From the NCBI GenBank assembly GCA_036346375.1, contig CM070500.1, forward strand, positions 75,768,525 through 75,832,524: DNA of 64,000 nt, given 5' to 3'. Shown one piece after another: positions 45,855 to 57,228 of the stretch. The translations under genes were made by a program, and so were the position numbers. Under the pieces are notes generated by a model. That model was not told the origin of the DNA. It worked only from the letters and a program-made list of their open reading frames with translations, and ran no database searches. Each line of letters begins with the position of its first letter. Within the stretch, counting starts at the first letter, position 1. Source of the stretch: Guadua angustifolia (lineage: Eukaryota; Streptophyta; Magnoliopsida; Poales; Poaceae).

Positions 45855-46788
45855 ATGGGCAGTAGTGCTTGGTCAGTGATTTTTTTATTAAGATATCCAT
45901 TGTACTATACCGTGAGATTGTTTGATGAGTGATAATAGGGATGAAGGCATATTCTTAGATCGGTGGGCCCCACCTATCATAGGGACTAGGCAAGGACGCT
46001 GTGTTGAATAGCCTCCGTACTCGTTGCAGTTCCCCTCATGACTTCGAGGATCACACAGGATGAGTGTTGTTCTTGTGATAGCGTCTTGTCCTTGAGCAAT
46101 TCCTTCAACACTTTATTTCTGTAAAAATTGGACTATCTCTGTAAATTCTTGGGAAATTCCTATTGTTACTCTTTTCTAATCTTTTGAGTTTTAGTAGGTT
46201 ACATGTTCTATTAATTAATTGTAGGTGACATTACTATTACCTGATTGAGGGCCGGGCTTTCTTCTAGGCAGTGTGTGGTTGGGTAGTGCCTTGTTGACCA
46301 CCTGTCATCCGTTTGTACTATATTGTACTGTTATGTAAGAGATAGATGTGGATGCCGTTTGATCATCCACGTGTGTAATTAAGACCTGAGTCCATGTTGT
46401 GGAACTGTTAATGTTTGACTAACGTGTGTTAGGGAAAATCCCTTGTAAAAGAAAAGGAAAACCAATAAAGATTCATCTGGACAGAAAGACAAAAAAAGAG
46501 AGAGAAAAACAGTAACATGACTCATTTTGAACATGAGATTTTTTTTAAAATTATTTCTACAAGAATTAAACTGTTTCGTGTGAGACTTGTGTGAAATGTT
46601 CGTGCATTCCAAGCATGCCCTTAACAATTAGGTTATTTCTACTCAACTTTTCTTTTGGCGACGAATTTCCTACACAACTTTTGTTCCTTTCTAACACGAT
46701 TTCCTTTCCATTTTGGTTGATCCAATAATTATTTTTTAACACGTGCGGCTATCAAAATAAGTGTGACGTTGATCGCAGTTTGTCAATA
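45855..46788. other. Spacer, no gene seen
   Basis: Mixed composition; short ORF at 46379-46627 (-) is unrecognised. No repeat ends defined. Confidence 0.45.
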
Positions 46789-47052
46789 CTCCCTCTAGTC
46801 ATAAATAGTTGTCGTTTTGAATATAGGTAAAATCAAACTTTCGAAACTTTGAATGTAAATATCTTTCTAAATATTTAAATTAGATACATAAAAATCATAT
46901 GGGTAAATTGTCTCAAAACAATATACTTTCGTAATATTATATATAATTTTATTGGGTTTTATAAATACATAATAATAAAAATTAGTAATTAAAACTATAT
47001 TTTGGAGACCATGTCAATATTTAAAATGATATTTTTTTGTGACTTGAGGGAG
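46789..47052. mobile_element. Stowaway MITE, 264 bp
   Basis: TIRs ctccctctagtcataaatag and (complement of right end) ctccctcaagtcacaaaaaa, flanked by TA on both sides (46787-46788, 47053-47054). CTCCCTC termini with a TA duplication define Stowaway (Tc1/mariner). A second copy is at 37119-37373. Confidence 0.9.
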
Positions 47053-47441
47053 TAATAAACAGATTTTGATCGACGCCAGTACGTGTTCAGTAATATCATG
47101 TATCATTCTAACGATAAAGCAGTCGGTGTCTAACTCTACGAAGATCGATCGATCGACACATGTACAAAAGGAATGTTTTTTCCCTATCAGAATCGCATTA
47201 ATTCCTCGTACAACTTGAGTTTGTTTATTTATTTGTCCAGTATCTTGTCTTGCGCATATATATTATGTAGTACAAAAGCATATATAGCGAAATTATTTGC
47301 TACCCAAAATGTTGTCTACAATTGTTTCTGTGTTCCTCGTCCCTTGCGTGTTGGTTTATTCCCGAAAAAAGTTTCAATGGCTACAACGATTGTCCACGAT
47401 GGAGCATTAGAGAACCATGCATTAGACATGCCATGCCCTGG
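47053..47441. other. Spacer, no gene supported
   Basis: ORF 47173-47451 (+) is Ser/Tyr-rich and unrecognised and runs into the next element. gatcgatcgatcga microsatellite near 47145. Confidence 0.4.
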
Positions 47442-48468
47442 TAATGGGTGAAAACGGATAGGATACGGATGGAAAATAGTTTTATTATATTTGTTTTTAT
47501 ATTTTTTCTTAGATGTGAATACGGATACGGATAGTCCGGATACAAATACGAATACGGATAATGTCGAATACTGATACATATCGAATACGAATCGAATTAG
47601 ATACGGTTTCAAATATTTATTGAAACATGATAACCCCTTAGATTGTACAAAAAAAATCAACGAAAACATATAACGAGTTGATTTGATCAAAACATTATTG
47701 AAAATTGAAACAAATATAAGCATTTTCATTCACTTAGACAATAGTTAGATATTATGTTGCAAACAAAATTATATAAGACTTAGTTTATCACACACATACG
47801 ATTAGTTCATCATACACGTAGATCAAAACACAAAATAAAGGTAATCCTTGCTCAGAGAAAAAGTTTAATAATACTTAGATATCACGCCTATAGAAAAGTA
47901 TATAACACTTACGTGTAATGACTCAAGATTTATATTCTTTATTGAATTATGTTTAAAATGATAAATTATGTATTTATGAGTTTTATATATTTTTAGCTAC
48001 TTTTTAAAAATACTTTCCTATTAAGAATAGGAGTTTTGAATTTTTTGAAAATTTAAAATATAAAAATGTTTAAAATAATTTTTAAAAGTTATATTATTTT
48101 TGGAACTTTCTCCAAAAAAAATTCATAATTTTTGGAGTTGCTTTGCTAATTTTAATAATTGAAACTTGATTTATGAATTAATTAAATTAGAAAATAATTC
48201 TAAAATTAAGAAACCTTTTTAAGCCAAAAGAGTAGTTTTGGTGCAGCCCACATGTATATCCGGATATTCGACCTATCAATATCTGAATTATCCGAATCCG
48301 TATCCCTATTCGATGGATAATAAGCTATCGAATCTATATTTGTATCCGACAAAAAAAAATCCATATCTGTATCCGATCTATACTATCCAACAAATATCCG
48401 ATCCGACAAAATCCATATCCGAAAATATCCAGATCAGTCGGAAACTATCCGATCCGTTTTCATCTCTA
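47442..48468. mobile_element. Non-autonomous hAT-like element, GGATACGGAT-repeat type (second copy)
   Basis: Left taatgggtgaaaacggatag; right end complement tagagatgaaaacggatcgg. Subterminal repeats acggatacgg/tatccgatc on both sides, AT-rich core. The phrase gccaaaagagtagttttggt gcagccc near 48225 is the inverse of 10056-10090 in the sister element at 9857-10627. No convincing 8-bp duplication. Confidence 0.7.
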
Positions 48469-48571
48469 CCTGGCATGCATGATCCATGGTTTTCCACTCC
48501 CTATATATATACACTATAAACTACCTCTAGTAGAACATCGTCCAATAGAACTCATTAGCAACCCTATGTGC

Positions 48572-49483
48572 TAAGGGTAGGAATGAAACCAGAAACGGAA
48601 TTTCTAACTATTTCAAAGAAAAACAAAAACAGAAGCCTTTTTAAAAAACAGAAGCAGAAAATATTGGTATGGAAACGGAAACGAAAATTTTTTGTCAGAA
48701 ACGAAAATAGGAGAGCTATTTTCAATGGAAACGGAAACAAAAATGAAAATTCCATATAAGTGAAACTAGAAATTCCATAAAAAACTTAGCCCACTTGGCC
48801 CAAAAAGGAGAATGGAAAATTTACAATTATTTTCGGAATAAAACAAATGGCTTTATAGAAAATATCAAATAGAGTTCAAAAATTCTAAAAAAAATTCTTT
48901 AAAATACTTTGGAATATTTTGAACCTAGGAAAATTATTTCTAGCATACTTTTGATTTCATTTTTCACAAATAAATTAATTATATAAATATAAAAATTGCA
49001 TAATGGCATTTATAAACTCCAGAAAATCTAGGATAAATCTCAAAAAATCATTAATGAACATTGAAGAATAATATGTAAATTTTAGGGTGTTACACCTTTA
49101 TAGTTGGAGGAGCAAGAGGATATCGATGATAATGATATGGAAGATGACATGATGGTCTAATCTGTGGTACAAATAGCGAGCCTTCAGCTGACAAACTTGA
49201 GAAAAAACTTCCTAGTGATATCGGTGAACATAACATTGTTCTTGTATCCGCTTTGGAAGTGGAATGAATTACATTGCTTTTACGGTCATGTATGTGTGAT
49301 CATGTGCTATGTTCTTGTGTAATAATCTTCCACTTTTGTTTCTGTATCCACTTAGTTCCGTTCAGCATCCGTTTCTGTATCCGTTTTCGGGGTTTTCAAT
49401 TTTGTTTTCGTTACCGATAAAAGATGTGAAAACGGAAACGGAATAACCATTTACGATCATTTCTGTTCCGTTTACATCCCTTG
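48572..49483. mobile_element. hAT-like element, GAAACGGAAACG-repeat type
   Basis: Left taagggtaggaatgaaacca gaaacgga; right end complement caagggatgtaaacggaaca. The first 200 bp and last 150 bp are aaacggaaacg/ttccgtttc repeats; the core is AT-rich and includes a phrase cttagcccacttggcccaaa. Flanking octamers match only 4 of 8, so the ends are provisional. Confidence 0.6.
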
Positions 49484-49964
49484 GTAAGGGGATGCTCTTG
49501 TGTGATGCATAGTGTGTGTGTGAAGGAGCCACACGAATTTCGGAGCACAAACGGACCGTTGCAATTGCAATAGCGCTTGTAGCCAAGAGTGCTCGTCGAG
49601 GTGCGTTGTCGGTATATATGTTAGATTACGGTAGCTTTAATTTCCAGCAGTGCTTTAGATGAAATACTTTCAATGCAAGAACGCAGAACCGGAGCTCATT
49701 AAAATATACCGTCGCCGTACTTAACAATGATGAGCATTGAGCAGTAACAAGATGTAGAATCTTGTGGGCTACAAATTGCCTAACAACAGACATGCACATC
49801 AGAATTATTTTCTCTGGCAAGTTGGTCAAATTCAGTCGGCAGCTCACTGAAAGATATCGCAAACCAGATAAACGCCGCGGAGCCGTAGTGTCAAATGCTA
49901 TACTAGCGCTGGCAGTCGGTGTACAATGTACATTGCAATGGGAGAGAGAGACCACAGAAAGAAC
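49484..49964. other. Upstream region of GLK2
   Basis: Intergenic sequence up to the TATA-like site. A 132-codon ORF on the minus strand (50024-49626) overlaps the GLK2 promoter and has one LRR-like phrase (LRYLSVSCRLNLTNLPEKI), but no repeat series; I treat it as unsupported. Confidence 0.4.
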
Positions 49965-49973
49965 CCTATAAAG
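49965..49973 (+). promoter_or_regulatory. Likely TATA box of GLK2
   Basis: cctataaag about 410 bp upstream of the ATG, followed by purine-rich then pyrimidine-rich (ccccctctctctctc, 50097-50114) leader sequence typical of grass core promoters. It predicts a transcription start near 49995-50005. Confidence 0.5.
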
Positions 49974-50022
49974 CAGGTGTAGAGAGAGAAATCTCAAGGA
50001 GGTTTGTGGACTTGTGGTGGAC

Positions 50023-50136
50023 ATGCTTCCTCCTAACTCTCTAATACTCCAAAATCACCACCAAACTTGTCTAGTCCATTGCCCTCACCTCCCCCCACCC
50101 CCCCTCTCTCTCTCATCCCTTCTTCCTATCCATTAG
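50023..50136 (+). CDS. Upstream ORF (37 aa) in the GLK2 leader
   Basis: First ATG downstream of the predicted start site; the frame MLPPNSLILQNHHQTC... is Pro/Leu/Ser-rich and ends at TAG before the main ATG. A second, five-codon ORF lies at 50169-50186. If the start site estimate is right, ribosomes meet both before the GLK2 ATG, which would lower translation. Peptide function unlikely; conservation unknown. Confidence 0.4.
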   Translation: MLPPNSLILQNHHQTCLVHCPHLPPPPLSLSSLLPIH

Positions 50137-50382
50137 AGAGATCTCTCCATTAGAGAGCTTGCTGCCCATGCAATACCTATACTAATTAATAGCCTACCTG
50201 TCCACCTTGACCTCACGCCAAACCCAACTTAATTTGCCTATAATTACAGCATAATCGAGTGGCTAGCCTGTAGATATAACAGCTGAATCAATCGCTACCA
50301 AGCTAGATTTATAGTAGTTTTTGATATAGATATTGGTAGTCCTTGCTCAGCTACTGGTCTTGTGGGACACGCAGCGATTGGG

Positions 50383-53300
50383 ATGCTTGAGGTGTCCACG
50401 CTGCGAAGCCCTAAGGAGGATCAGCGGGTGGTCGTCGGCGACCACCATGTCGGGTTCCCGGCCGCTTCGTCCACCGACGACGACGACTTCATCATCGACG
50501 ACAACGTGCTCAACTACATCGACTTCAGCTGCGACGTCCCGTTCTTCGACGCCGACGGGGACATCCTCCCCGACCTCGAGGTCGACCCGATCGAGTTCCT
50601 CGCCGATTTCTCCTCCCCAGACGAGCCGACGGTGAGCCTGGCAGAGCGAGAGGACGGTTGCGGAGCCCGTGACGACGCCGGCGCCTTGGCGAGGACTCCG
50701 GATGTGAGGGAAGGCGAGAAGGAATTACTAGAAGAGAAGAACCAGAAGGGGTTGTCGGAAGAGAAAGATGTGAAGAGCAACGGGGATGAGGTTTTGAGCG
50801 CGGAGACGACGGAGGATTCCGCGGCGGCCTGGTTCGACACCAAGTCGTCGGCGTCGGCCGAGGGGCGCAGCAAGAGGAAGCCGTCGTCATCGGCGTCGGC
50901 CAGGAACTCCCAGGGCAAGCGCAGGGTGAAGGTACTACAGAATTGTAGCGTTTTTATGGGAGGTACCCTGAGATACCATCAAATTACTCTTAAACTCTAG
51001 TACCTCCATCTTTAAAATTTTTGTAGCTCTTGGTACCAATTCAATGTATACTTTGTTACCTTTCAAGATGATAAAAAGTCTTTCAAACTTACATACTAGC
51101 CCTAGATGCATAGCCAGACTGCAACCATGGAGTATAATTAGAGCTCTTTTATACTGGATTAAAATCAATACAAGCTGTCTATTCCTTTGAATCTAATAGT
51201 TGAAATCAATTTAGATCTAGTTATACCACCTATAGTATTGGTAGTAAAATTCAGAGAGGGATAAAAAGATAAAAAATTCCGTCAAACTATTTATTCTCTA
51301 CGGTAAAACACGTCCTGTGATCTTGATAAATGGCGGATGAATAGATAAGAGGCCTTTGAAGATCACTAGGTATTCGGTGAAACCAAAACTGTGAACGAAT
51401 TAAGAGAAACCTAAAATACCCTTATGAATGGATCGGAAAAGTCTAAAATACCATTAAGAAATGAATGGTTATATTTGATTTCTCCTACTGCTTACTATCT
51501 ATGTTATTCACCGTAAAATCTCTATAATTAAACACCACAGCATGAGCTCAAGAAAAGAAAAGAAAAGAAAAGAAAGAGAAAGTATAATTCTTCAGTCAAA
51601 TCTGTACATCACAATTCACCTATAATAGGAATTGGTCTAGGAATTAATACAACAGTTCACGCTCTGGCGTTCTGACATAATCTTTATCACGACGTCTGCC
51701 AGTAGATCTAGCTAGCGCTGAACATAAAAATTAGCAGTAGCTAGCTGCTGCTTCTGCCACCACGTACGTCGTCTCACGAGAGAATCTATATGAGACCTAG
51801 GCACCTAGCACCACGAGCCCCTCCATGGTTACAGCCATTGGCCGGCCGTGTCGAGGTGCTGTTGCTCTGGTGCTGGTACGGACGACGTGTGGAGCTTTAC
51901 ACCGAAATGTTCCTGCGCGGCAATGAATATGCCACGGAAATCCCCGTGTGGCTTTTCAGATGGATGGATAGATAAGGCAATATGATAGCTGGATCTTCGG
52001 AGGGCGTCACGGGAAGCATGTAGTAGATAGTAGAGCAACAGTATTAACTGATCTTTGCTCCTTTATTTAGGTGCAAGTAGCACAGTCTTGTCCCTGTTGT
52101 CTACTTGCGTGCCTCGCAACTGTGTCGTACCTATCTAGTCTAGGATGAAATCTAAGGTTTTTACGGCTCTAGGATTGTGTATGTATGCATCGTGTGTTCT
52201 CAGATGTGTGTGTGTGTGTAATTGATGGATTGCAGGTGGATTGGACGCCGGAGTTGCACCGGCGGTTCGTGCAGGCGGTGGAGCAGCTGGGGATCGACAA
52301 GGCCGTGCCGTCACAGATCCTGGTGCTCATGGGCATCGATTGCCTCACCCGCCACAACATCGCCAGCCATCTGCAGGTAAGCACCACCTCGATCGTGTGC
52401 ATCTCTGGCCTCAAGATTTTCATGCGAGCAAACTAAAATTTTCGCGTTCGAAATAGACCCCTAAAAAGGAAGTGCTGCACAGGTTTTAAATTAACGAAGT
52501 ATATATAGATATATAGTGCTAATTCAATGGACTAGTTTGCACCAATTTATCCACTAGTGCCTCGACATAGCTTAAGTACCAGAGGTAACGCTGGACTTGT
52601 ACAGCAGTTCAGTACTAGAGTTTCTGTTATCTTTAGAAGATAGCAAATTACCCTTAAACCCTTGTATATCTTGGTACGTCCCTCTTCTGAATTTTTATGA
52701 CTTTTAGTACTATCTCAATGTATATTTTAGTAGATCTATAAATGGTAAAAAGTGTCTTATCACTACATACTACCACCATGCATGTGAAGTCTTTTTTTTT
52801 TACCAGGTTCCGCCGAAGCAAAGCGAATAGCTAGGCAAGCTGGTAAATCTGTAAAAGTAAGAAAGCTAGCATTCAAACAAGTGGCATATATATGTGCAGC
52901 AGCTGCTGCTTGCCAGTAGTACGTACGCCATGCATCCATGGCAGCAAAATTGGCCCCTTGGATACATTCCTTTGCTCAAACCGTGCAACGGGGACGCGCC
53001 AAGCGGTACAGACTCAGACACCACGCCAGAAACAGCCGAACACAGCGCCTGTCCCCGGCCTATTCAGCGCGGCCGCGTGCTTTGCCACCTCCAGATCTGT
53101 AGCTAGGCGAACGCGCAACAGCTTATGCAACAACCCACCCGGCACACACATCTACCGTGTCAGACCACGTCTTACAAAAATAAACAGAAGACCTTATCAA
53201 GTTAAACATGCATGAATCCGACACGAATGGTTCTGTTTCTTGCGAAATTCCTTGAAAATTACTGTGCGTTTTAAGCGCAGGGATGGAGAGAGCATGCAGA

Positions 53301-54697
53301 CTTACAGTAATGTAGAAATTTCGTAGGAAATAGAGCAATTCCTGCGGAATTTCCTTAGACGTACCTTAGTCCGAATAGGGCATAATATTGTTACGATCAG
53401 AGTGAAGGTTTCAGTCTGAAAGAGGTTGCATTTGTTGCGCTAATGATTCATTTATTTATTTTTGCTCGTGCGCATGCAGAAGTACCGGTCACACAGGAAG
53501 CACCTCATGGCGAGGGAGGCGGAGGCGGCGAGCTGGACGCAGAAGCGGCAGATATACGCGGCTGGCACGGGAGGGCAGGTGGCCGGCGGGCCGAGGAAGG
53601 ACGTTGCAGCAGGCCCGTGGGTCGTGGCGACCATCGGGTTCCCGCACGCTGCCGCCGCGATGGTGCAGCCCCCGCCGCCGTTCTGCCGGCCTCTGCACGT
53701 ATGGGGCCACCCCACCGCAGTCGAGGCTGCCACGGCGGCGCCGCCCATGCTGCCCGTCTGGCCGCGGCACCTAGTGCCGCCGCAGCCGCTGCCGGCTTGG
53801 GCGCACCAGCCGCCGCTGGATCCCGCGTACTGGCACCAGCAGTATAACGTGCGTGATAATAAGCCCCTCCTCTCCTCTTCTCGCATGCATGTGACGTCCC
53901 TCCTGCTTTCCGCCATTCACGTACCCACTTTGCCAGTTTGGCTGTATGTATGCGTGACTCATAAACAGTTAGTTAATTTACCGTTTTCTCCGCAGGCGGC
54001 GAGGAAGCGGGGCCTGCAGGCAGTGACACAAGGGACGCCCTGTATTCCGGCGCCGCCGATGCCTCCTGCTGCCATGGTAAACTAGTCCTTAACTTACATG
54101 TATATACTATAATACAAAGTTGCATTATGCATGTGTAATTGTGTAGTCGAACATATGCAGCAGTGAACTAGTCATTGCTTAATTTGGTTCCAAGGTGTGA
54201 TATTGGTGTGACTGAGTGATTCTGTCATTCTGTGTGCGCGTGTGTAGTTGCAAATGTCTCCTGCGCCGCCGGTGCCGGGGATGGTGCCGCTTCCCACGTA
54301 TAGACCGATCCCGCCGCCGCAGAGCAGTAAGCTCGCCGGTTTGCAGCTTCAGCTCGACGCCCACCCAGTATGCATGGCTCTACGTCCATCGATCTTCACA
54401 CTGCATACATTAATCACGCGAGCAAACAAGAAGCATATATATAAACTCTGCCAATCCTTGATTAATACTGGAGAAGTGTGACCCAATCAACCCACACTAT
54501 TTTTATTGTTGGTGACTTCTTTGCTGCAGTCGAAAGAGAGCATCGACGCAGCCATTGGAGACGTTTTGGTGCAGCCATGGCTCCCGCTTCCCCTCGGGCT
54601 GAAGCCCCCGTCGCTGGACAGCGTCATGTCAGAGCTGCAGAAGCAAGGCATACCAAAGGTTCCACCGGCGGCGATGACGGGCGGCGGCGCCGGCTGA
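50383..54697 (+). CDS. GLK2: GOLDEN2-like transcription factor (G2/GLK2 type)
   Basis: Nuclear GARP-family activator of chloroplast development genes (light harvesting, chlorophyll synthesis). Exons 50383-50931, 52236-52376, 53480-53848, 53996-54076, 54248-54367, 54530-54697; every exon is in phase 0, all GT-AG, giving 475 aa. The start MLEVSTLRSPKEDQRV is the conserved family N-terminus and the first in-frame ATG. Domains: acidic N-terminal region with DDNVLNYIDFSCDVPFFDAD; basic NLS-like KRKPSSSASARNSQGKRRVK (aa ~165-183); GARP domain from VDWTPELHRRFVQAVEQLGI to LTRHNIASHLQKYRSHRKHL (aa 184-238) with the GARP SHLQKYR signature; Pro/Ala-rich stretch (aa ~260-420); C-terminal GCT box ESIDAAIGDVLVQPWLPLPL and LKPPSLDSVMSELQKQGIPK. 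It resembles maize GOLDEN2 more than GLK1, with which it shares IYAAGTGGQ-like and YNAARK junctions. Odd: Gln210 and Val213 in the GARP helix where I recall Arg and Glu. No frameshift. Confidence 0.96.
50950..51100 (+). mobile_element. Small MITE copy B in GLK2 intron 1
   Basis: tctttaaaatttttgtagct cttggtacc...caatgtatactttgttacct...gatgataaaaagtct is homologous to copy C at 52610-52790 and to the right half of the element at 36746-36912. The rest of intron 1 (51101-52235) contains an (aaaag)n microsatellite at 51552-51582 and no ORF of note. Confidence 0.5.
52610..52790 (+). mobile_element. Small MITE copy C in GLK2 intron 2
   Basis: Shares tagcaaattacccttaaacc, ttggtac, aatttttatgacttttagta ctatctcaatgtatatttta and aatggtaaaaagtgtctt with copies A and B. 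The remainder of intron 2 to 53479 shows no gene. Confidence 0.5.
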
Positions 54698-55073
54698 TCG
54701 GCTGATCCCTAGATCTCTCGCCGGCCGGCACCGGATGCTTTTTCTCGATGACACAACTCGTCGACTTGTCCATTTGTACGTACGTAGGATCCATCGATCG
54801 ATCGATGTACGGATGGACGCGTGTAGATCAGTGTATTCTGCATCTTGAGTGTATCATGCATTGACATCGATCGATCTGTGTTTTTTTTTTCTTTTTCCTC
54901 TCATGTATGCTTGTGCGCTATATATGCCTATCTGAGAGTTGCGTGTATCATAACTTGATGGAACGACTCATATATATTATTGGACTGATAATAACCAAGG
55001 AAAACTCTTCTAGATAGTATGTCCTAACTAGCACCTAACAATGTGTTGCTAATGTTCGTCAAATTTTATATGT
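54698..55073 (+). other. 3' UTR of GLK2 and flank
   Basis: Follows the TGA; contains a gatcgatcgatcga repeat near 54790-54805 and T-rich stretches (ttttttttttctttttcctc near 54880). Poly(A) site not determined. Confidence 0.5.
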
Positions 55074-57228
55074 CACTACTGCAGAACAGTACAACACTAT
55101 CGCTTCATTTAGATTGGTTTCTAATATTGCAGGAAAAAACTGATTGCGATAGATGATTTAGCGGGTGTGAAACAATTGGCTAGGAATCATCATAATTGAT
55201 TCTAACATGAGAACCGATTGTGATGTAATATTAGGCACATTACAATCGGTTCTTAGGTGGAAACTGATTGTGATATGATATAGACATCACAATCGGTTCT
55301 TAAGTGGGAAATGATTATGATGTGCCTTGCTAGGTTTTATATACCCCAGGCTGAACTTTCCTCTGTTGTTGTTCTAGAGGCAAAACAACTACTGCCATCA
55401 AAAAAAAACACAACATACTTTGGTTGAAACCAATACTTGGGTGAGAAATTATGAAATCATTAAGGATAGGTGTTAAGAGGGTAAAATTGAAGGTCTAGTT
55501 TGAGGAGATTTCCCCTTAATTTTCCCTTATTTGTGGGTTTCTTCAAAAGGTGAGCATTACTTCAATTCCCTTCAATTTTGCACTAGGAAATTCGATTTTG
55601 ATTTGGTGAATGTGTTACATGCATGTCATTATTATTGCTATAATATGATTAATATTAGAGTTTAGGTTATGTAACCTACGTCTTCCGTTCAAGGGTACTT
55701 GTCTATAATTATGTTGAAATAGCATATTTATAAATAAGCAGTCTCGAATTGTGCAGGTTTTTTTGGACAGTTCAAGAATTCACACCTTCTTAACTTGTTG
55801 TTGATACCTGTATTTGGAGAACAATGAGATATGCTGTGGAATTTTTCTCTAGAGTTATACAACAGCTTAGAAACTTGTCTGAATCACATATCCTCGAATG
55901 AGATTATGACCTGACCTAATTAGATATTAGGAGTTATCATTGGTACGTACTTAGTTGGTCAATAGATAGATGTTTATTAAAGATCAATCAATTCATCAAC
56001 TTTGTTAATACTTCCACCCTTATTTTCTTTCATTAAAGTCAAAAGAATTGCAAGCTTACTATATTAAGTATTTCGACATCATTGTTGATGTTTTAAATGT
56101 ATATCTCCTAACTAAAGAATTGAAAGCTCTTAACTAGAGAAGAAGATATTGGGGTAGAATTATATATCTTGGAACCTGCCCTTTATTTTGCAAAGGTAAT
56201 TAAATAATATCTTAATATTTGAAATAGCTATCTGTCGCTTTAGTTTTTTCTTAATTTATTGTGCATAGTTTAATTAAGCAGATGGACCATGAAGAATGGA
56301 TGTATCAGGAAAGCTGTGTGAGTGCTGAATTTCAAAGGGGTGTTAAGGAGTTCAAAAGAATTACAGAAGAAGATATGGTGAAGAGGGGTGTAAACTTATA
56401 TATTGTCTTTACTTTGATTGCACCAATCTCAGGAGATTTAATAACTCAGTTTAAATTAAAGACCACTTGATTCGATGTGACTTCGTGAGGAATTACACTT
56501 GTTGGATCTATCATGGGGAGACAAAGTAGTACCTGTCTGGTATGTAACGAAGACATGTTGGAAACCGATTAGGAGTTAGAGCGTGATATATTTGAAGAAA
56601 ACAATTTAGAGCAAATGTTGTAGGATGTGAAAGGAAATTATATGAAAAGAGAGTTTGAAAAAATTAAAAGCTTGATGGAAGACGATGCCAAAGCATTATT
56701 CTCGAGTTGAAAAGCGGAATACACCAAGTTGTGTTCAATCCTTGCATTGTTCGAACTGAAGGTAAAACACCGTTGGACAGATACAAGTTTCAATTAATGT
56801 AATTTTAGTTTTTCTATCGGATGTACTTCTGGAGGGAAACAAGTTGCTATCAAGCATTTATGAAGCAAAGAGTTACTATATACTATAGGAATAGAAATAG
56901 AAAGGATACATGCATATCTGAATAATTGCATATTGTACCGGAACACATATAAGGAATTGCATGTTTGTTCAGTTTGTGGTGTACCTCGATACAAACAAAA
57001 GGAGAAGCATAATTGCAAGAAGCGTAAGAGCCAAGCCGACAACGATGAACATGTGAACAAAAGGGCACCGGTTAAGGTATTGTGGTATTTGCCTATTATT
57101 CCCCGTTTGGAGCGGTTGTTTGCAAATCCGAAAAAGATAAAATTGTTACGTTGGCATTATGAATTTCTAAAGAAAGATGATAAATTGAGACACCCTGTTG
57201 ATTTGGTTCAAAAGATAAACATTGTAAC
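55074..57228 (+). mobile_element. CACTA transposon, left part, cut by an LTR element
   Basis: Starts CACTACTGCAGAACAG. Subterminal repeats gaaccgattgtgatg and cacaatcggttctta lie at 55140-55330. A decayed transposase follows, and its reading breaks exactly where a Gypsy LTR end begins (57229). The right terminus is beyond the nested retroelements and outside the window. Confidence 0.82.
56270..57228 (+). pseudogene. CACTA TNP2-like transposase, degenerate
   Basis: The transposase-associated domain MDHEEWMYQESCVSAEFQRG VKEF continues, in pieces, through FVRNYTCWIYHGE. Downstream, LHVCSVCGVPRYKQKEKHNC and APVKVLWYLPIIPRLERLFA then RWHYEFLKKDDKLRHPVDLV match the TNP2 zinc-ribbon and following region. 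Multiple stops and shifts between pieces; truncated by the LTR insertion. Confidence 0.85.

Noticed and set aside
47316..47729. 137-codon minus-strand ORF
   Set aside because: Translates the acggatacgg repeats of a hAT-like element (SVFVFVSGLSVSVF); a repeat artefact.
49626..50024. 132-codon minus-strand ORF upstream of GLK2 with an LRR-like phrase
   Set aside because: Only one LRR-like segment, no LRR periodicity, and it covers the GLK2 TATA box; likely chance.
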